Assembly: GCA_902762325.1 (NCBI GenBank)
Contig: CACWNV010000018.1
Location: 41,776 to 105,775, forward strand
Reading direction: 5' to 3'
Source of the DNA: an uncultured Prevotellaceae bacterium
GTDB lineage: Bacteria; Bacteroidota; Bacteroidia; Bacteroidales; Bacteroidaceae
Length of the DNA: 64,000 bases
The notes beneath the pieces were generated by a model. The model was not told the origin of the DNA. It did no database searches and was given only the letters and a program-made list of their open reading frames with translations. Position numbers and translations under genes: made by a program. Shown in pieces: positions 1 to 9,800 of this stretch (the stretch's first letter is position 1; the number at the start of each line of letters is the position of its first letter).

Positions 1-267
1 CTCGTCCCACAGTACATCGGGGCGAACACCGTGAGGACCGTCGTCGGTCCAGAAGTCGGGCATTCCTAAACGAGGAACACCTGCAGCCGAGAACTTCGAC
101 TGTGCATGGATGACACGGATTCTCTCGTTGAGCGTCATGCGAGACAGAGCGTCGTTGACGCGCTGCTCTATGGGCTTCGTCTCATCGAGGTAGACAGGCT
201 TTTGTTGTGCCTGTGCTGAACAGAAGGTCGTGGCAAGCACAACCAATGTCGTCAATGTCTTTTTCAT
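1..267 (-). CDS. Glycoside hydrolase family 3 beta-glucosidase, N-terminal part (cut by window edge)
   Basis: The reverse strand from 267 opens a frame starting MKKTLTTLVVLATTFCSAQA, a clear signal peptide, and continues without a stop to base 1 (89 codons). The mature part reads PIEQRVNDALSRMTLNERI, then PRLGMPDFWTDDGPHGVR, which is the N-terminal barrel start of GH3 beta-glucosidases (family knowledge). The catalytic Asp and the rest lie outside the window. It follows the GH5 gene after a 38-base gap and is the last visible member of the SusC-to-GH3 unit, so it probably cleaves oligoglucosides released by GH16 and GH5 in the periplasm. Substrate linkage cannot be told from this fragment. 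Confidence 0.85.
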   Translation of the reverse strand, partial: MKKTLTTLVVLATTFCSAQAQQKPVYLDETKPIEQRVNDALSRMTLNERIRVIHAQSKFSAAGVPRLGMPDFWTDDGPHGVRPDVLWDE

Positions 268-305
268 ATATTGTTATTATTATTAAAATGATTCGTTATG
301 CAGTG

Positions 306-1547
306 TTACTGACGCGGTGTCATGCCCAACGACCGGATGTATTCTTCCTGCTTATGGCATCGTTCGAAACGGCAGTTGCGAATGAACTCATCCAGCTGTT
401 GGCGGAACAATTGCTGGTTCGGGCGAGCCTCGCGCAGATTCTTATAAGTCGTGCGGTCGGTCTCAGAATACTTCACCACAACAGAGTCCCATAGTTCGGG
501 CCGCTGGATTCCCATCATACATGAGCCGTCGAGTTTCTTGTAGGGCCAGAAGGTGTAGCCGATATTGGCCTGCTTCATCACTTTGACGAAGTCTGCCTGC
601 CACTCGTTAGTGTTGTGACCGATCTCGCCCATATACATCGGCAGTTGCGTCTTGTCTCGGAAGGAGATGTAGTCGTTGATAGCCTCGGCAGTGGCATCTC
701 CTCCGTAGCGATGGCAGGTGTACATGATGTTGTTGTCGAATGTCCAGTCGCTGAACATGAAGAAGTCAGAGTTCCATCGTGCACCGCCCAACAGGATGAC
801 ATGGTTGCGGTCTACTTGGCGGATGGCTCTCACCGCGCGTTTATATAATGGTTCGAGCCGTGCGTTCAGCTCGTCTTTGTTTTCAAAGTAGTGGGCTATC
901 GGCTCATTCATGAGTTCGTAGCCAAGAATGACCGGCTCCTTCGCATAGCGCTTGGCGATGCGTTGCCAGATGTCGCAGAACAGTTGCTGGCTCTGCTCGC
1001 TCTCGAAAAGCCATGGATAGCCGTAGCCGTCGTCGATGTTGTCGCCCGTCTGTGACCCCGGACAGTCGTGCATGTCGAGAATGAGGTATAGTCCTGCCTG
1101 CCGACACCAGCTGATGAGCTGGTCGATGCGTTGGAAGCCATCCTGCTGACTGCTTAGCCCCATGTAGTCTTCATCGGTGAACAACTTGTAGTTGAAGGGC
1201 AGTCGGATGGTGTTTGCACCCTGCTGTGCGATAAATTTGATGTCAGCCTGCGTGATGTAGTTGTCCTTGAACTGTTTCCAGAAGTTGGCTGTCCCGTCGG
1301 GACCTATAGCCTCTTTGAACAACAGGTCGATCATCCAGGCAGAGTTGGTTTTTGAAAAGCCAAACATATAGCCTTCGGGGTTGAGCCAGTTGCCCAGGTT
1401 TGTACCCTGGATGAACAGTCGCTCACCGTTCGGCTGGATGAGGTTTACGCCTTCGACGTGTACAAATCGCGACTTTGTACGGGCCTCGGCGTTACCGAGA
1501 CCCGTAGTGAAGTATAGCAAGACAAGTGTAAACAGATATTTCTTCAT
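306..1547 (-). CDS. Secreted GH5 glucanase, exo-beta-1,3-glucanase-like
   Basis: A 413-residue protein with a signal peptide (residues 1-22). The GH5 fold is shown by NLGNWLNPEGY near 50-60, ANTIRLPFNY near 111-120, the acid/base in GYELMNEP (E215) and the nucleophile in MYMGEIGHN (E308). The HDCPGSQTGDN stretch near 160-170 resembles the loop of exo-beta-1,3-glucanases, so I infer action on beta-1,3 or mixed-linkage glucan, but the subfamily is not certain. It lies 12 bases downstream of GH16 in the same unit. There is no lipobox, so it is probably periplasmic. Roughly 80 residues follow the catalytic core's last recognisable motif and carry no domain I recognise. Confidence 0.85.
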   Translation of the reverse strand: MKKYLFTLVLLYFTTGLGNAEARTKSRFVHVEGVNLIQPNGERLFIQGTNLGNWLNPEGYMFGFSKTNSAWMIDLLFKEAIGPDGTANFWKQFKDNYITQADIKFIAQQGANTIRLPFNYKLFTDEDYMGLSSQQDGFQRIDQLISWCRQAGLYLILDMHDCPGSQTGDNIDDGYGYPWLFESEQSQQLFCDIWQRIAKRYAKEPVILGYELMNEPIAHYFENKDELNARLEPLYKRAVRAIRQVDRNHVILLGGARWNSDFFMFSDWTFDNNIMYTCHRYGGDATAEAINDYISFRDKTQLPMYMGEIGHNTNEWQADFVKVMKQANIGYTFWPYKKLDGSCMMGIQRPELWDSVVVKYSETDRTTYKNLREARPNQQLFRQQLDEFIRNCRFERCHKQEEYIRSLGMTPRQ

Positions 1548-1559
1548 GCCACTAAGCGG

Positions 1560-2684
1560 TTATTTCTTCTGGAATACTCGCACGTAGTCCACTTCCATCG
1601 TGATGGGAAGAGCATTCTCATCCACACCATTCATGCCGCCCCAGTCGCCACCCCAAGCCAGATTAAGGATGAGGTAGAAAGGATAGTGGAAGGGCCATTG
1701 GTTGTGTCCAGATCCAAGAACAGACTTCTTTACGTTGAGCTGTACCGTACCATCGACATAGGTGGTCATCTCATCGGCAGTCCAGAGCAACGCATAAGTA
1801 TGGAATTCCCCTTCGGCATTCTTAATGGTCATGGCATGTGTTTTCTGGGTGTTCTTTGTATGATTGTAGTCTTGTGTGTGGATGGAAGAAGAAACTTCAT
1901 TGGGAACAGTTCCCACTTCTTCCATGATATCAATCTCTCCGCACATCGGCCATGGATTTGTTCCCCAGTCGTTGTTCACGGGCATCATCCAGAATGCGGG
2001 CCATGTACCCTTTCCCTTTGGAAGTTTGATGCGTGCCTCGAAGTATCCGTGTTGCCAGCCTTCGCGCTCTTTCGCATAGACGCGGCCAGAGTAAACCTTT
2101 CCGTTCTCCTTAAAGCAGTTGATGCGCAATGTGCCGTTCTTGACCTCGGTAACCAGCTTGCCATCAGGTGACTTGTGGTTGACGTAGTTCTGCAACTCGT
2201 TGTTCACCCAGTGCTCTTTCTTTACTTCGTGTGTCCAGTCGTTGGAATTCAGTTCCGAACCGCTTTCAAACTCGTCGTTCCATACCAGCTGATAGCCATC
2301 GGGTGCATCGTAGCCTGGTTTCTCGGCTGCAGCCTGATGGACGCTGATGGTCTTGCGTGCTGCACCCGACATCACTGTCACCGAACCAGAGCGCCCTTCA
2401 GTATAAGGGTTCTCTGCCACAGTGACCTTGATGCTTCCCTTCTGCGATAGTGAACCTTCAGTAGAAACCTTGATGAATTCGCCATCAGCATAGGCACCCC
2501 ATTCCTTGCCAGTCGTCGTCACGTTCACGGTGTAACTGCCACCAGCAGCAGGAGCCTCGATCTGTTCAGGAGCCGCCGTAATCGTGATAGAGGCAGGTGC
2601 CGGTTCATCGTTGTCGCCACCACCACAGCCCGTCAGGACTGCGGCGATGGTAAACAACAGATTATAAATAATCATTTTCTTCAT
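1560..2684 (-). CDS. GH16 endo-beta-glucanase lipoprotein with BACON domain
   Basis: A 374-residue protein. The N-terminus ends in a lipobox (LTGC, Cys20) followed by a Gly/Asp-rich linker, so it is probably a surface lipoprotein. Residues about 32-118 form a BACON module (EWGAYADGEFIKVS is typical). The GH16 domain runs from about 130 to the end, with the catalytic motif GEIDIMEEVG (E250 nucleophile, D252, E255 acid/base). The extra Met in that motif is the beta-bulge form seen in laminarinases and lichenases (family knowledge). Its start overlaps the stop of the preceding surface binding protein by one base, indicating tight translational coupling. It would make the first endo-cuts in beta-1,3 or mixed-linkage glucan at the cell surface. 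Confidence 0.9.
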   Translation of the reverse strand: MKKMIIYNLLFTIAAVLTGCGGGDNDEPAPASITITAAPEQIEAPAAGGSYTVNVTTTGKEWGAYADGEFIKVSTEGSLSQKGSIKVTVAENPYTEGRSGSVTVMSGAARKTISVHQAAAEKPGYDAPDGYQLVWNDEFESGSELNSNDWTHEVKKEHWVNNELQNYVNHKSPDGKLVTEVKNGTLRINCFKENGKVYSGRVYAKEREGWQHGYFEARIKLPKGKGTWPAFWMMPVNNDWGTNPWPMCGEIDIMEEVGTVPNEVSSSIHTQDYNHTKNTQKTHAMTIKNAEGEFHTYALLWTADEMTTYVDGTVQLNVKKSVLGSGHNQWPFHYPFYLILNLAWGGDWGGMNGVDENALPITMEVDYVRVFQKK

Positions 2685-5146
2685 TATTCTGATTTCTGGA
2701 AAATAATATTACTAATCTCTACATGTGTTCCTGCTGGCGATCCGCCAAAGTCGAAGAACAGAGAAAGTGCATGGGCATCGTTCAGCGGAAGCTGTACGCC
2801 CTTCACCGTGTAGACGAACTCCTCGCCACCCTTTACGTCATGACGATCGGCAAAGAAGAAGTTATTGTCGTGCTTCTCCGCATCGTCGGTTTCAGTGAGT
2901 TTAATCGTAACACCAGGCAGGTCAACATCTGCATAGACCGTGCAAGAAAAATCATACTTATCACTCATCGCTGCAGTCAGCGTCGTGTTAATGGGGAACT
3001 GGCCCTGCCACTGCGAACCACCCATGCCGTCAGAGAGCGTCAGCTCCCACTTGTTGTCTTTGTGCGACCATACGGGATCAGCAATCTGTGCCCAGCCGTT
3101 ATCTGCAAACCAAGGTGTCACGCTGATAAAGGCATCGCCGGCATCGACAGCCTTCCAGAGGTTTTTGGCAGAATTGTAGTCCAATGCTCCGCCGCTGCTT
3201 CCGCCTTCCTGATGCTTCTGCACGATGATCTCGCTCAGATCGATCTGCAAGCCTGCGGGACAGCCACCGAGGTCGATGAACAGCTTAGCCTCGTTGAAGC
3301 CAGTGTCCTCACCATTCTTTTGAGCCTTCACACCGATGAACTCAACGTAGTTCTCGCCTGCTTCAAGTGACAGACAGCCATTGTAAATAAGTGTGTTGTC
3401 GTCGTCGCCCTCATCACAGATCTTGAAGGTGAAGCGACCAAGATCCTGACTCGACTCTATCTTTGCACGCACGTCGTAGAGCTGTCCGGGCTCAATGTTC
3501 ATTTTTGCGTGGTGGATGGAGTTCTGAGCCTGCCACTCGGAAGCGGTAGCATCGTTGGCAATGATGGTATAGACACCATTGCTGTAAGAGAACTTCGGAT
3601 TGCCAATCTGCTGCCAACCGCCATCTGCCCACCAGAATTCCATTGTACCAATCGTGTTGAAGTCACGACCAAGGTTGTCGGCAGAGTTCACATCAACCCA
3701 TTTAACATCTGTCTCGCCGCCATCAGGCACGATGGTACCATCGTCGTTGGCGTGATCTTTCAATACGATGTTGCTGATGTTGACATTGGTTGCACCTGTA
3801 GCATGACCGAAGTCAAACACGAGCTTCACAGGGTTGAGATCCTTGCCATGTACATCACTTACCCAGAATACATAGTTCTGACCAGCCTTCAGGTTAACAC
3901 CATGTTCGTCGATGATAGCTTCTGAGTCGTCCTCGTTGGTGAGTTTGATTACCACACCCTCGATGTCGCGGTCAGTGCTGAGGATACATGAGAAGTCGTA
4001 GTTGGTAGCAGCCGATGTGGTGAGTGTTGTGTGGAAGTGTACCTGTGCCTGCCACTCAGCGAAGCATGCCTGTGGGATGCTTACAGTGTAGTCGTTGTCA
4101 CCACTCTTGAAACCATTCTTAAGGAGATCTGTCTGTTCGTTGCCCCATCCTGGATCAGGATTGTAATAGAATGTCATCTCGGGAGTGATGCCCTTCCATA
4201 GGTTGAAGTCGCTGTTAGCATCGAAGCCACTCTCTTCGACGAAGCGTTCGTCAGCTTCGCTGGTGAAGATGAAGCGCCAGGCGATACTACGGCTGGGAGT
4301 CTCATAGATGAGTACGAGCTTTGTACCTGTAAGCGACTCAATACGGAACAGTGGGTTCTCATACTGATCATTGCTGCTGATATATGGGAATGCGGTGTTG
4401 GCAGCCAGTTTGATGTATTGCTGGGTGGTCACCTGACCGTCAGCATCAGTCCAAGGCAGTTGCTCGAATGTCCAAGAAGTAGTTTGATTGCCCATTACTA
4501 ATGCAGTATCTTTTTTTGCATCTTTAGAACCTTGTTCTGTAAATTTAGTTTCATAGTTTACATAGGTCAGACCGTCGGCACCAGCATTGTAAGTGAAAGA
4601 ACCACCCTTGCGGTTGTCGTTGCTGAAAGTGATGCGGTCGTCGTACATGCCACAGTCCTTTTTCTCGTTGGGAGCAGCCGACCACCATTCTGTACCGGCG
4701 GTTCCAGCAGGGCCGCAACCGAGGTGAGCCACTTCTCTGTTGGCGAAGCGCCACTCCTTGTTGCAGATGCGACGGAAGTCGGCACTGTAGTCAACCTTCG
4801 TTTCATTGAAAGTGAATTCCTTCTTGATGCCCGTCTGTGAAATACCATTGCGGTTACCAAGGCGGAGTTCTACATTATATGTACCAGCCTCAGGATTGTT
4901 ATAACCCACTTCCTGAAGTGTGGAGTACTGCGTACCATTGAGAATCCAGATAGGATAGGTGCCTGCAGCGGGTGTGTAAGAGGCCACCATCTGATTGGTC
5001 TCCTGATCAACTGAAATCTGATAGTCGATACCGCTGACCGTGGGAATTCCGTTGGGATTGGCGCCCTCGAACTCGTCGGGCGTGCAAGCCGTCATCGTCA
5101 AGCCTGCAAACAGAACTCCTATTGAATATTTAAACAGATTCTTCAT
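2684..5146 (-). CDS. Surface glycan-binding lipoprotein with three tandem CBM-like repeats
   Basis: An 820-residue lipoprotein (lipobox LTMTAC, Cys21) in the SusE/SusF position after SusD. The N-terminal part (about 35-115) looks like a PKD/Ig-like spacer, and 120-300 is a domain with conserved aromatic residues that I cannot name. The C-terminal two thirds holds three related beta-sandwich modules at about 316-465, 490-645 and 661-818; each has a W-rich start, an EWQAQ or QWQGQ motif and an ending of the type FDFGGSPAGTHVEISNI. These resemble CBM4-like modules. The protein would hold beta-glucan at the surface for SusCD. A 41-base gap containing a hairpin repeat separates it from the susD stop. 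Confidence 0.85.
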   Translation of the reverse strand: MKNLFKYSIGVLFAGLTMTACTPDEFEGANPNGIPTVSGIDYQISVDQETNQMVASYTPAAGTYPIWILNGTQYSTLQEVGYNNPEAGTYNVELRLGNRNGISQTGIKKEFTFNETKVDYSADFRRICNKEWRFANREVAHLGCGPAGTAGTEWWSAAPNEKKDCGMYDDRITFSNDNRKGGSFTYNAGADGLTYVNYETKFTEQGSKDAKKDTALVMGNQTTSWTFEQLPWTDADGQVTTQQYIKLAANTAFPYISSNDQYENPLFRIESLTGTKLVLIYETPSRSIAWRFIFTSEADERFVEESGFDANSDFNLWKGITPEMTFYYNPDPGWGNEQTDLLKNGFKSGDNDYTVSIPQACFAEWQAQVHFHTTLTTSAATNYDFSCILSTDRDIEGVVIKLTNEDDSEAIIDEHGVNLKAGQNYVFWVSDVHGKDLNPVKLVFDFGHATGATNVNISNIVLKDHANDDGTIVPDGGETDVKWVDVNSADNLGRDFNTIGTMEFWWADGGWQQIGNPKFSYSNGVYTIIANDATASEWQAQNSIHHAKMNIEPGQLYDVRAKIESSQDLGRFTFKICDEGDDDNTLIYNGCLSLEAGENYVEFIGVKAQKNGEDTGFNEAKLFIDLGGCPAGLQIDLSEIIVQKHQEGGSSGGALDYNSAKNLWKAVDAGDAFISVTPWFADNGWAQIADPVWSHKDNKWELTLSDGMGGSQWQGQFPINTTLTAAMSDKYDFSCTVYADVDLPGVTIKLTETDDAEKHDNNFFFADRHDVKGGEEFVYTVKGVQLPLNDAHALSLFFDFGGSPAGTHVEISNIIFQKSE

Positions 5147-5187
5147 ATTCTCTGATTTGATTAATAATATTAATTGTGTTTAGTTGG

Positions 5188-5230
5188 GAGCCCTTCTCCC
5201 TCCCTATATGGGAGGGCCGGGGTGAGGCTC
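5188..5230. repeat. Palindromic hairpin repeat abutting the susD stop
   Basis: Outer arms GAGCC (5188-5192) and GGCTC (5226-5230) enclose an inner stem CCCTCCC/GGGAGGG with loop TATAT (5198-5216). The right part GGGGTGAGGCTC matches the arms of the element in guaA (27844-27960), so the two belong to one family. The hairpin begins one base beyond the susD stop codon and lies between susD and the surface-binding-protein gene, so in the mRNA it would form an intercistronic stem-loop that may alter the ratio of the two messages. Confidence 0.75.
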
Positions 5231-6775
5231 TTAATATTCATTCTGAACCAGTGCGGGATCAGAGTCAAGCTCTCCCTGTGCAATGGGGATATACTTCTTG
5301 TTCTCAGTCCAACGGTTAGTACGATAGCCATACTGGTCGGGAACGAGCACAGTGGCAGCCTTGCCGGTACGTACGAGATCCCAGTAGCGCTTGCCTTCAC
5401 CCATGAACTCAAGGTCGCGTTCATCGATGATGTCGTCCTTTGTGACGCTTGTGACAGCATTCAGACCTGCGCGCTGACGAACCAGACTCACATACTGTGC
5501 AGCTGTGGCAGCGTTTCCGCCCGTCTCCAATACTAACTCGGCAGCGTTGAGCAGAGTCTCACTGTAGCGGTAGTAGCGGTAGTTATTGTTGAAGTTCAGG
5601 TTGTTGTCGAAGGCGGCGTGAGAGTTGGTACCCGTCACCTTGCTGTACTTCTTCAGCCAGAGGAATGTATTCTGATAGCGTGGGTGATAGGACTGACCTT
5701 CCTCAAGACCATCGAGATAACGGAAGTCGAGGATGGTAGCATCGCGGCGCAAGTCGCCCTCGCTGAACTTGTTGTAGGCTTCAACGCGTACGGGCAGGAA
5801 GCCCCAGCCGTCTCCAGCCATCTCCGGACTGTCAGAAACCTTCCAGTTGTTGGGTGATATGAGGGTGGGCAGCACGGTTCCACCGATGGCGAGTGGGCTG
5901 TTCCAACCGCGCTCGTTACCGCCGTCCTCGTAGTTGATTTCCCAAATAGACTCCTTTGTCCACTCACCTTCCACATACCAGATTTTGGCATAGTCGGGGT
6001 TCAGAGCGTAGTCGTTCGAGGAAATGATTTCCTGCATGTACTGCAATGCCTTCGGATAGCGGGCAGTGTCCTTTTGGTACATCACCATCTCTGCATACAT
6101 CATGTAGCACATAGCCTGTGAAGCACGTCCGCTATTGGAGTTGTCCCAGCGCATGGGAAGCACCTTCGAGTCAATGACCTCCTCGAGTTCACGGATAAGT
6201 TCAGCATATACTTCGTCTGCCTTCTTTTGAGGAGCAGTATAGGGAGCGCTGAGGTTCTCAAGATAGAAGGGGATGTTTCCGAAGTAGTGCCACAACATAT
6301 TATAGTAGAACACGCGCATAGCACGAGCCTGCATCTCATAGCTCTTGGCATTGCCAGGTGTGACGTCCGTGCCCCAGGGAATGTAGCGCAGCACGTCGTT
6401 GCAACGCTTGATACCAGAGTAGTCAACCGTCCAGAGTGAAGAGAGCGTGTTGTTCTCGTTGCCCTCGTAGTTGAAGAGCATGTGCCAGTTCTGCATATCG
6501 TTCTTTGTCTCACCGCCTACCCAGAAGTTGTCACCCTGGATTTCGGCGTCAATGTTCAGTGCGTTATATTGTCCCAGTCCCCAGTCGGGCCAGTGGATGG
6601 GGTCGTACGCAGCAATCAGGGCTTCTTGAATGTGCTCGTCGGTCTTGTAGTAGTCTTCCAGATAGTCGCGGTTGGGGTTGGTCACCTCAAGGAAGTCATC
6701 GCTGCAGTTGGTGAAAAGCATGCCGCCTGCAACCAAAAGACTCATTGTTATATATTTTGCTTTCATATTGATCAT
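5231..6775 (-). CDS. SusD/RagB-type outer-membrane glycan-binding lipoprotein (beta-glucan PUL)
   Basis: A 514-residue lipoprotein: MINMKAKYITMSLLVAGG then Cys24 followed by SDDFLEVTNPN, the usual SusD export signal and N-terminus. The RagB/SusD fold is supported by the early Tyr/Asp-rich helix (DYLEDYYKTDEHIQEALIAAYDP is characteristic), the TPR-like segment MQARAMRVFYYNMLWHYFGN near 150-170, and the C-terminal LVRQRAGL and DERDLEFMGEGKRYWDLVRTG motifs (about 429-470). It pairs with the SusC transporter ending 43 bases upstream and would be the lid of the SusCD complex. MKAKYI at residue 4 is an alternative start. Confidence 0.95.
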   Translation of the reverse strand: MINMKAKYITMSLLVAGGMLFTNCSDDFLEVTNPNRDYLEDYYKTDEHIQEALIAAYDPIHWPDWGLGQYNALNIDAEIQGDNFWVGGETKNDMQNWHMLFNYEGNENNTLSSLWTVDYSGIKRCNDVLRYIPWGTDVTPGNAKSYEMQARAMRVFYYNMLWHYFGNIPFYLENLSAPYTAPQKKADEVYAELIRELEEVIDSKVLPMRWDNSNSGRASQAMCYMMYAEMVMYQKDTARYPKALQYMQEIISSNDYALNPDYAKIWYVEGEWTKESIWEINYEDGGNERGWNSPLAIGGTVLPTLISPNNWKVSDSPEMAGDGWGFLPVRVEAYNKFSEGDLRRDATILDFRYLDGLEEGQSYHPRYQNTFLWLKKYSKVTGTNSHAAFDNNLNFNNNYRYYRYSETLLNAAELVLETGGNAATAAQYVSLVRQRAGLNAVTSVTKDDIIDERDLEFMGEGKRYWDLVRTGKAATVLVPDQYGYRTNRWTENKKYIPIAQGELDSDPALVQNEY

Positions 6776-6818
6776 CTATTTAATTCTCAATTTTCAATTT
6801 TCAATTCTTAATTCTCAA

Positions 6819-9800
6819 TTAGAATGTCAGGTTCAGACCAATTGTCCAAGTGCGGGCCTGTGGATAGACACCCTTGTCGATACCGAGCGACTTACCGCCG
6901 GAAGAGATTTCAGGATCGAATCCCCAGTACTTAGTCCATGTGATGAGGTTCTCTGCCATCACGAAGAAGCGCAGACGCTCGATGGATGCCTTGCGTGTAA
7001 GATTGCGTGGCAAGGTGTAGCCCAGTGAGATGTTCTTCAGGCGCAGATAGCTACCGTCAACAATGTAGAGGTCGCTGACCTGCCAGTTAGTGTTGTCACC
7101 GGCACGCAGGATAGGATACTTGTTAGAGGTGCCTTCGCCAGTCCAGCGGTTCAGCATGTAGGTAGGATAGTTACCAGCTGTGATATCAGTACGGTAGGTG
7201 GCGTCGAACACGTCTGCACCTGCCACACCTTGGAAGAACAAGTTGAGGTCGATGCCCTTCCAGTCTGCATTGAAGTTCAGACCGAAGTTCCAGTCAGGAG
7301 AACCCTTACCAATCTTTGTGCGGTCGTCGCTGTTGATTACGCCATCACCGTTGATGTCAACGAAGCGGGTGTCGCCAGGACGTGCAGAGGGCTGAATGAG
7401 ACCTCCGTTAGCATTGGTGTAGGCGTTCACTTCCCCATAGTTCTGGAACACGCCAGCGGTCTTGTAACCGTAGAAGTAGGGGAAAGGCATGCCGTTAGAG
7501 CCGCGAGCCAATGTACCACCTGTGAATCCCTGAACACCATCGTATTCGATGAAGCCCGATTCGTTGCCAAGGTTCTTCAGCGTGGTCTTGGTGTAGGTAG
7601 CATTAGCCTTCACAGAGAAGTGGGCATCGCTGATGTGCCACTTGTAACCCAATTCGAACTCAACACCCTTGTTTTCCATATCACCGACATTACCGACTGG
7701 TTTGTTCTCACCTACGTACGAGGGAATAGGCATGGTCATCAGCATGCCGTTGGTCTTCTTAATGTAGTAGTCAACGGTAAACGTCAAAGCCTGATTGAAG
7801 AAACCTAAGTCAAGTCCTAAGTCGGTCTGCTCACTCTCCTCCCACTTGATGCTTGGGTTAGCAGTAGTAGAGGCCTTCGAGCCAATCTGCTTGATAGCCG
7901 GATTGCCAAAGAGCACGTTGTTGCCCATCACGTTCTCCACCGTGTAAAGGAAGTTGTCGATGTCATCGCTACCGTTCTTACCCCAGCTGGCACGGAACTT
8001 CAAGTTAGACAGCCAGCTCTGGGTCTGCTCCATGAATTTCTCGTTCATGATGTTCCAACCTACAGATACAGAGGGGAATGTACCGTATTTGTTTTCAGGA
8101 CCGAAGCGGCTTGAACCGTCGCGACGGATTGTAGCCTGCAACATGTATTTCTCGTCATAGTTGTAACTGACACGACCGAAGAGCGAAGATACACGATGCT
8201 CTACGTTCGGGCCACCCCAACCGTTATATTCAGCGTATGGAGTACCAATGAGCTTGCCGTCGTCGTCGACTTCGTAGATCACGTTGGCATTGGTGTAGCT
8301 CATGTAAGGCTTCTCCAGATTGATGATGTTCCAACGCTCAGCACCCAAATAATCGCTCTTGTTCTTCATGGCACTCTGACCCAGCACCACGCCGATAGTG
8401 TGCTTGCCGAACTGCTTGTCGTAGGTCAGCGTGTTCTCCACCTGCCAGTTGCAGCCCTTGTTCCACGACATGCTGGCTGAGGTATGCTCGCCTTTGGCGT
8501 TACCAGAGTGATAGTACTTCGACAGGGTTGCCGATTCACTACCCCAGAACGAGAGGTCAACGGAATAGTTGAAATGGTACTTCAGGTTGTCCCACAGTTG
8601 CAGGTCGAATGAGAACTTAGGAACGAACTTGTGGCTCCAGCCCTTTGAGGGATGCAGGTTGAGTATTGCCAGTGGGTTGTTCATCTCAGCATAAGAACCG
8701 AATGTACCGGGGATGGTGAAGTAGTTGCCTCTGCCATCGCGCTGTAGTTCGTAGCCTTGAGTCACCTCGTAATTCTCATGCATCTGGTCGGCCAGTTCCT
8801 TGTTCGTCACGGTCGGAGCAATAATGGGCGACATGTAAAGGGCTGATCCAAGGACTGAACCGAACTCTGAGTTCTCACTGATACCCGTGCTCTTTACGCG
8901 CGTATAGGCGAGATTCACCGTTACATCGAGCTTGTTCAGGAAATTGCGCTCTGCACTTGCGTCGTACACATTATATATATTATTCGAACGCAATGACAGA
9001 CGTTGAAAATTCGACCGTCCGTAGTTACCGCCAACGATACCCTCTTGATCATAGAAACCCATCGAGAGGTAGTAGCTCAGCTTCTCAGAAGCACCGCTCA
9101 CGCTTAACTCATGGTTTTGCACGGGGGCGTTATCGTTGAATACCAAGTCCTGCCAATCAGTGCCAAAGCCTTTGATTGGATTGCCATTGGTGTCGTTGAG
9201 GTTGTAGGGATCGGCATAGATAGGAGCCTGACCGCCGTTTAGACGCAGCTCGTTCTGCATGATGGCGTAGTCTGTGGCGGATGTAACATCACGGTGGCGC
9301 CATGCCGTCTGCCAACCCTGAGAGAAGTTGTAGTTGATGACGGGCTTGCCCACCTTACCCTTTTTCGTGGTGACGAGAATCACACCATTGGCAGCGCGAG
9401 CACCGTAGATGGCACCTGAGGCAGCGTCTTTCAGCACCTCGATAGACTCAATGTCACTGGGATTCAGGAAGTCGATGCCGCCCTCGATAGGCATGCCGTC
9501 GACAATGTACAGCGGGTCGCAATTATTAATGGAACCCGTACCACGCACACGTACGCGTGGGGCGGCACCAGGCTGACCTGAAGACGAGGTGACATTCACA
9601 CCGGCTGCCAAGCCCTTCAATGCATTGTCCACACGTACAGGGGTCTTGCCGGCCAGGTCGTCTGAACTCACCTTGGCGATGGCAGCAGTCACCACGCTCT
9701 TCTTCTGTACACCATAACCGATGACAACAACGTCGTTGAGTGTCATACGGTCTTCTTTCATAATGATGTTCATTTGGCTACGAGCAGCAACTTCCTGGCT

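Noticed and set aside
4551-4860. Overlapping minus-strand frames inside the surface-binding-protein gene
   Set aside because: They are out of frame with the lipoprotein, with no signals of their own and unusual composition.
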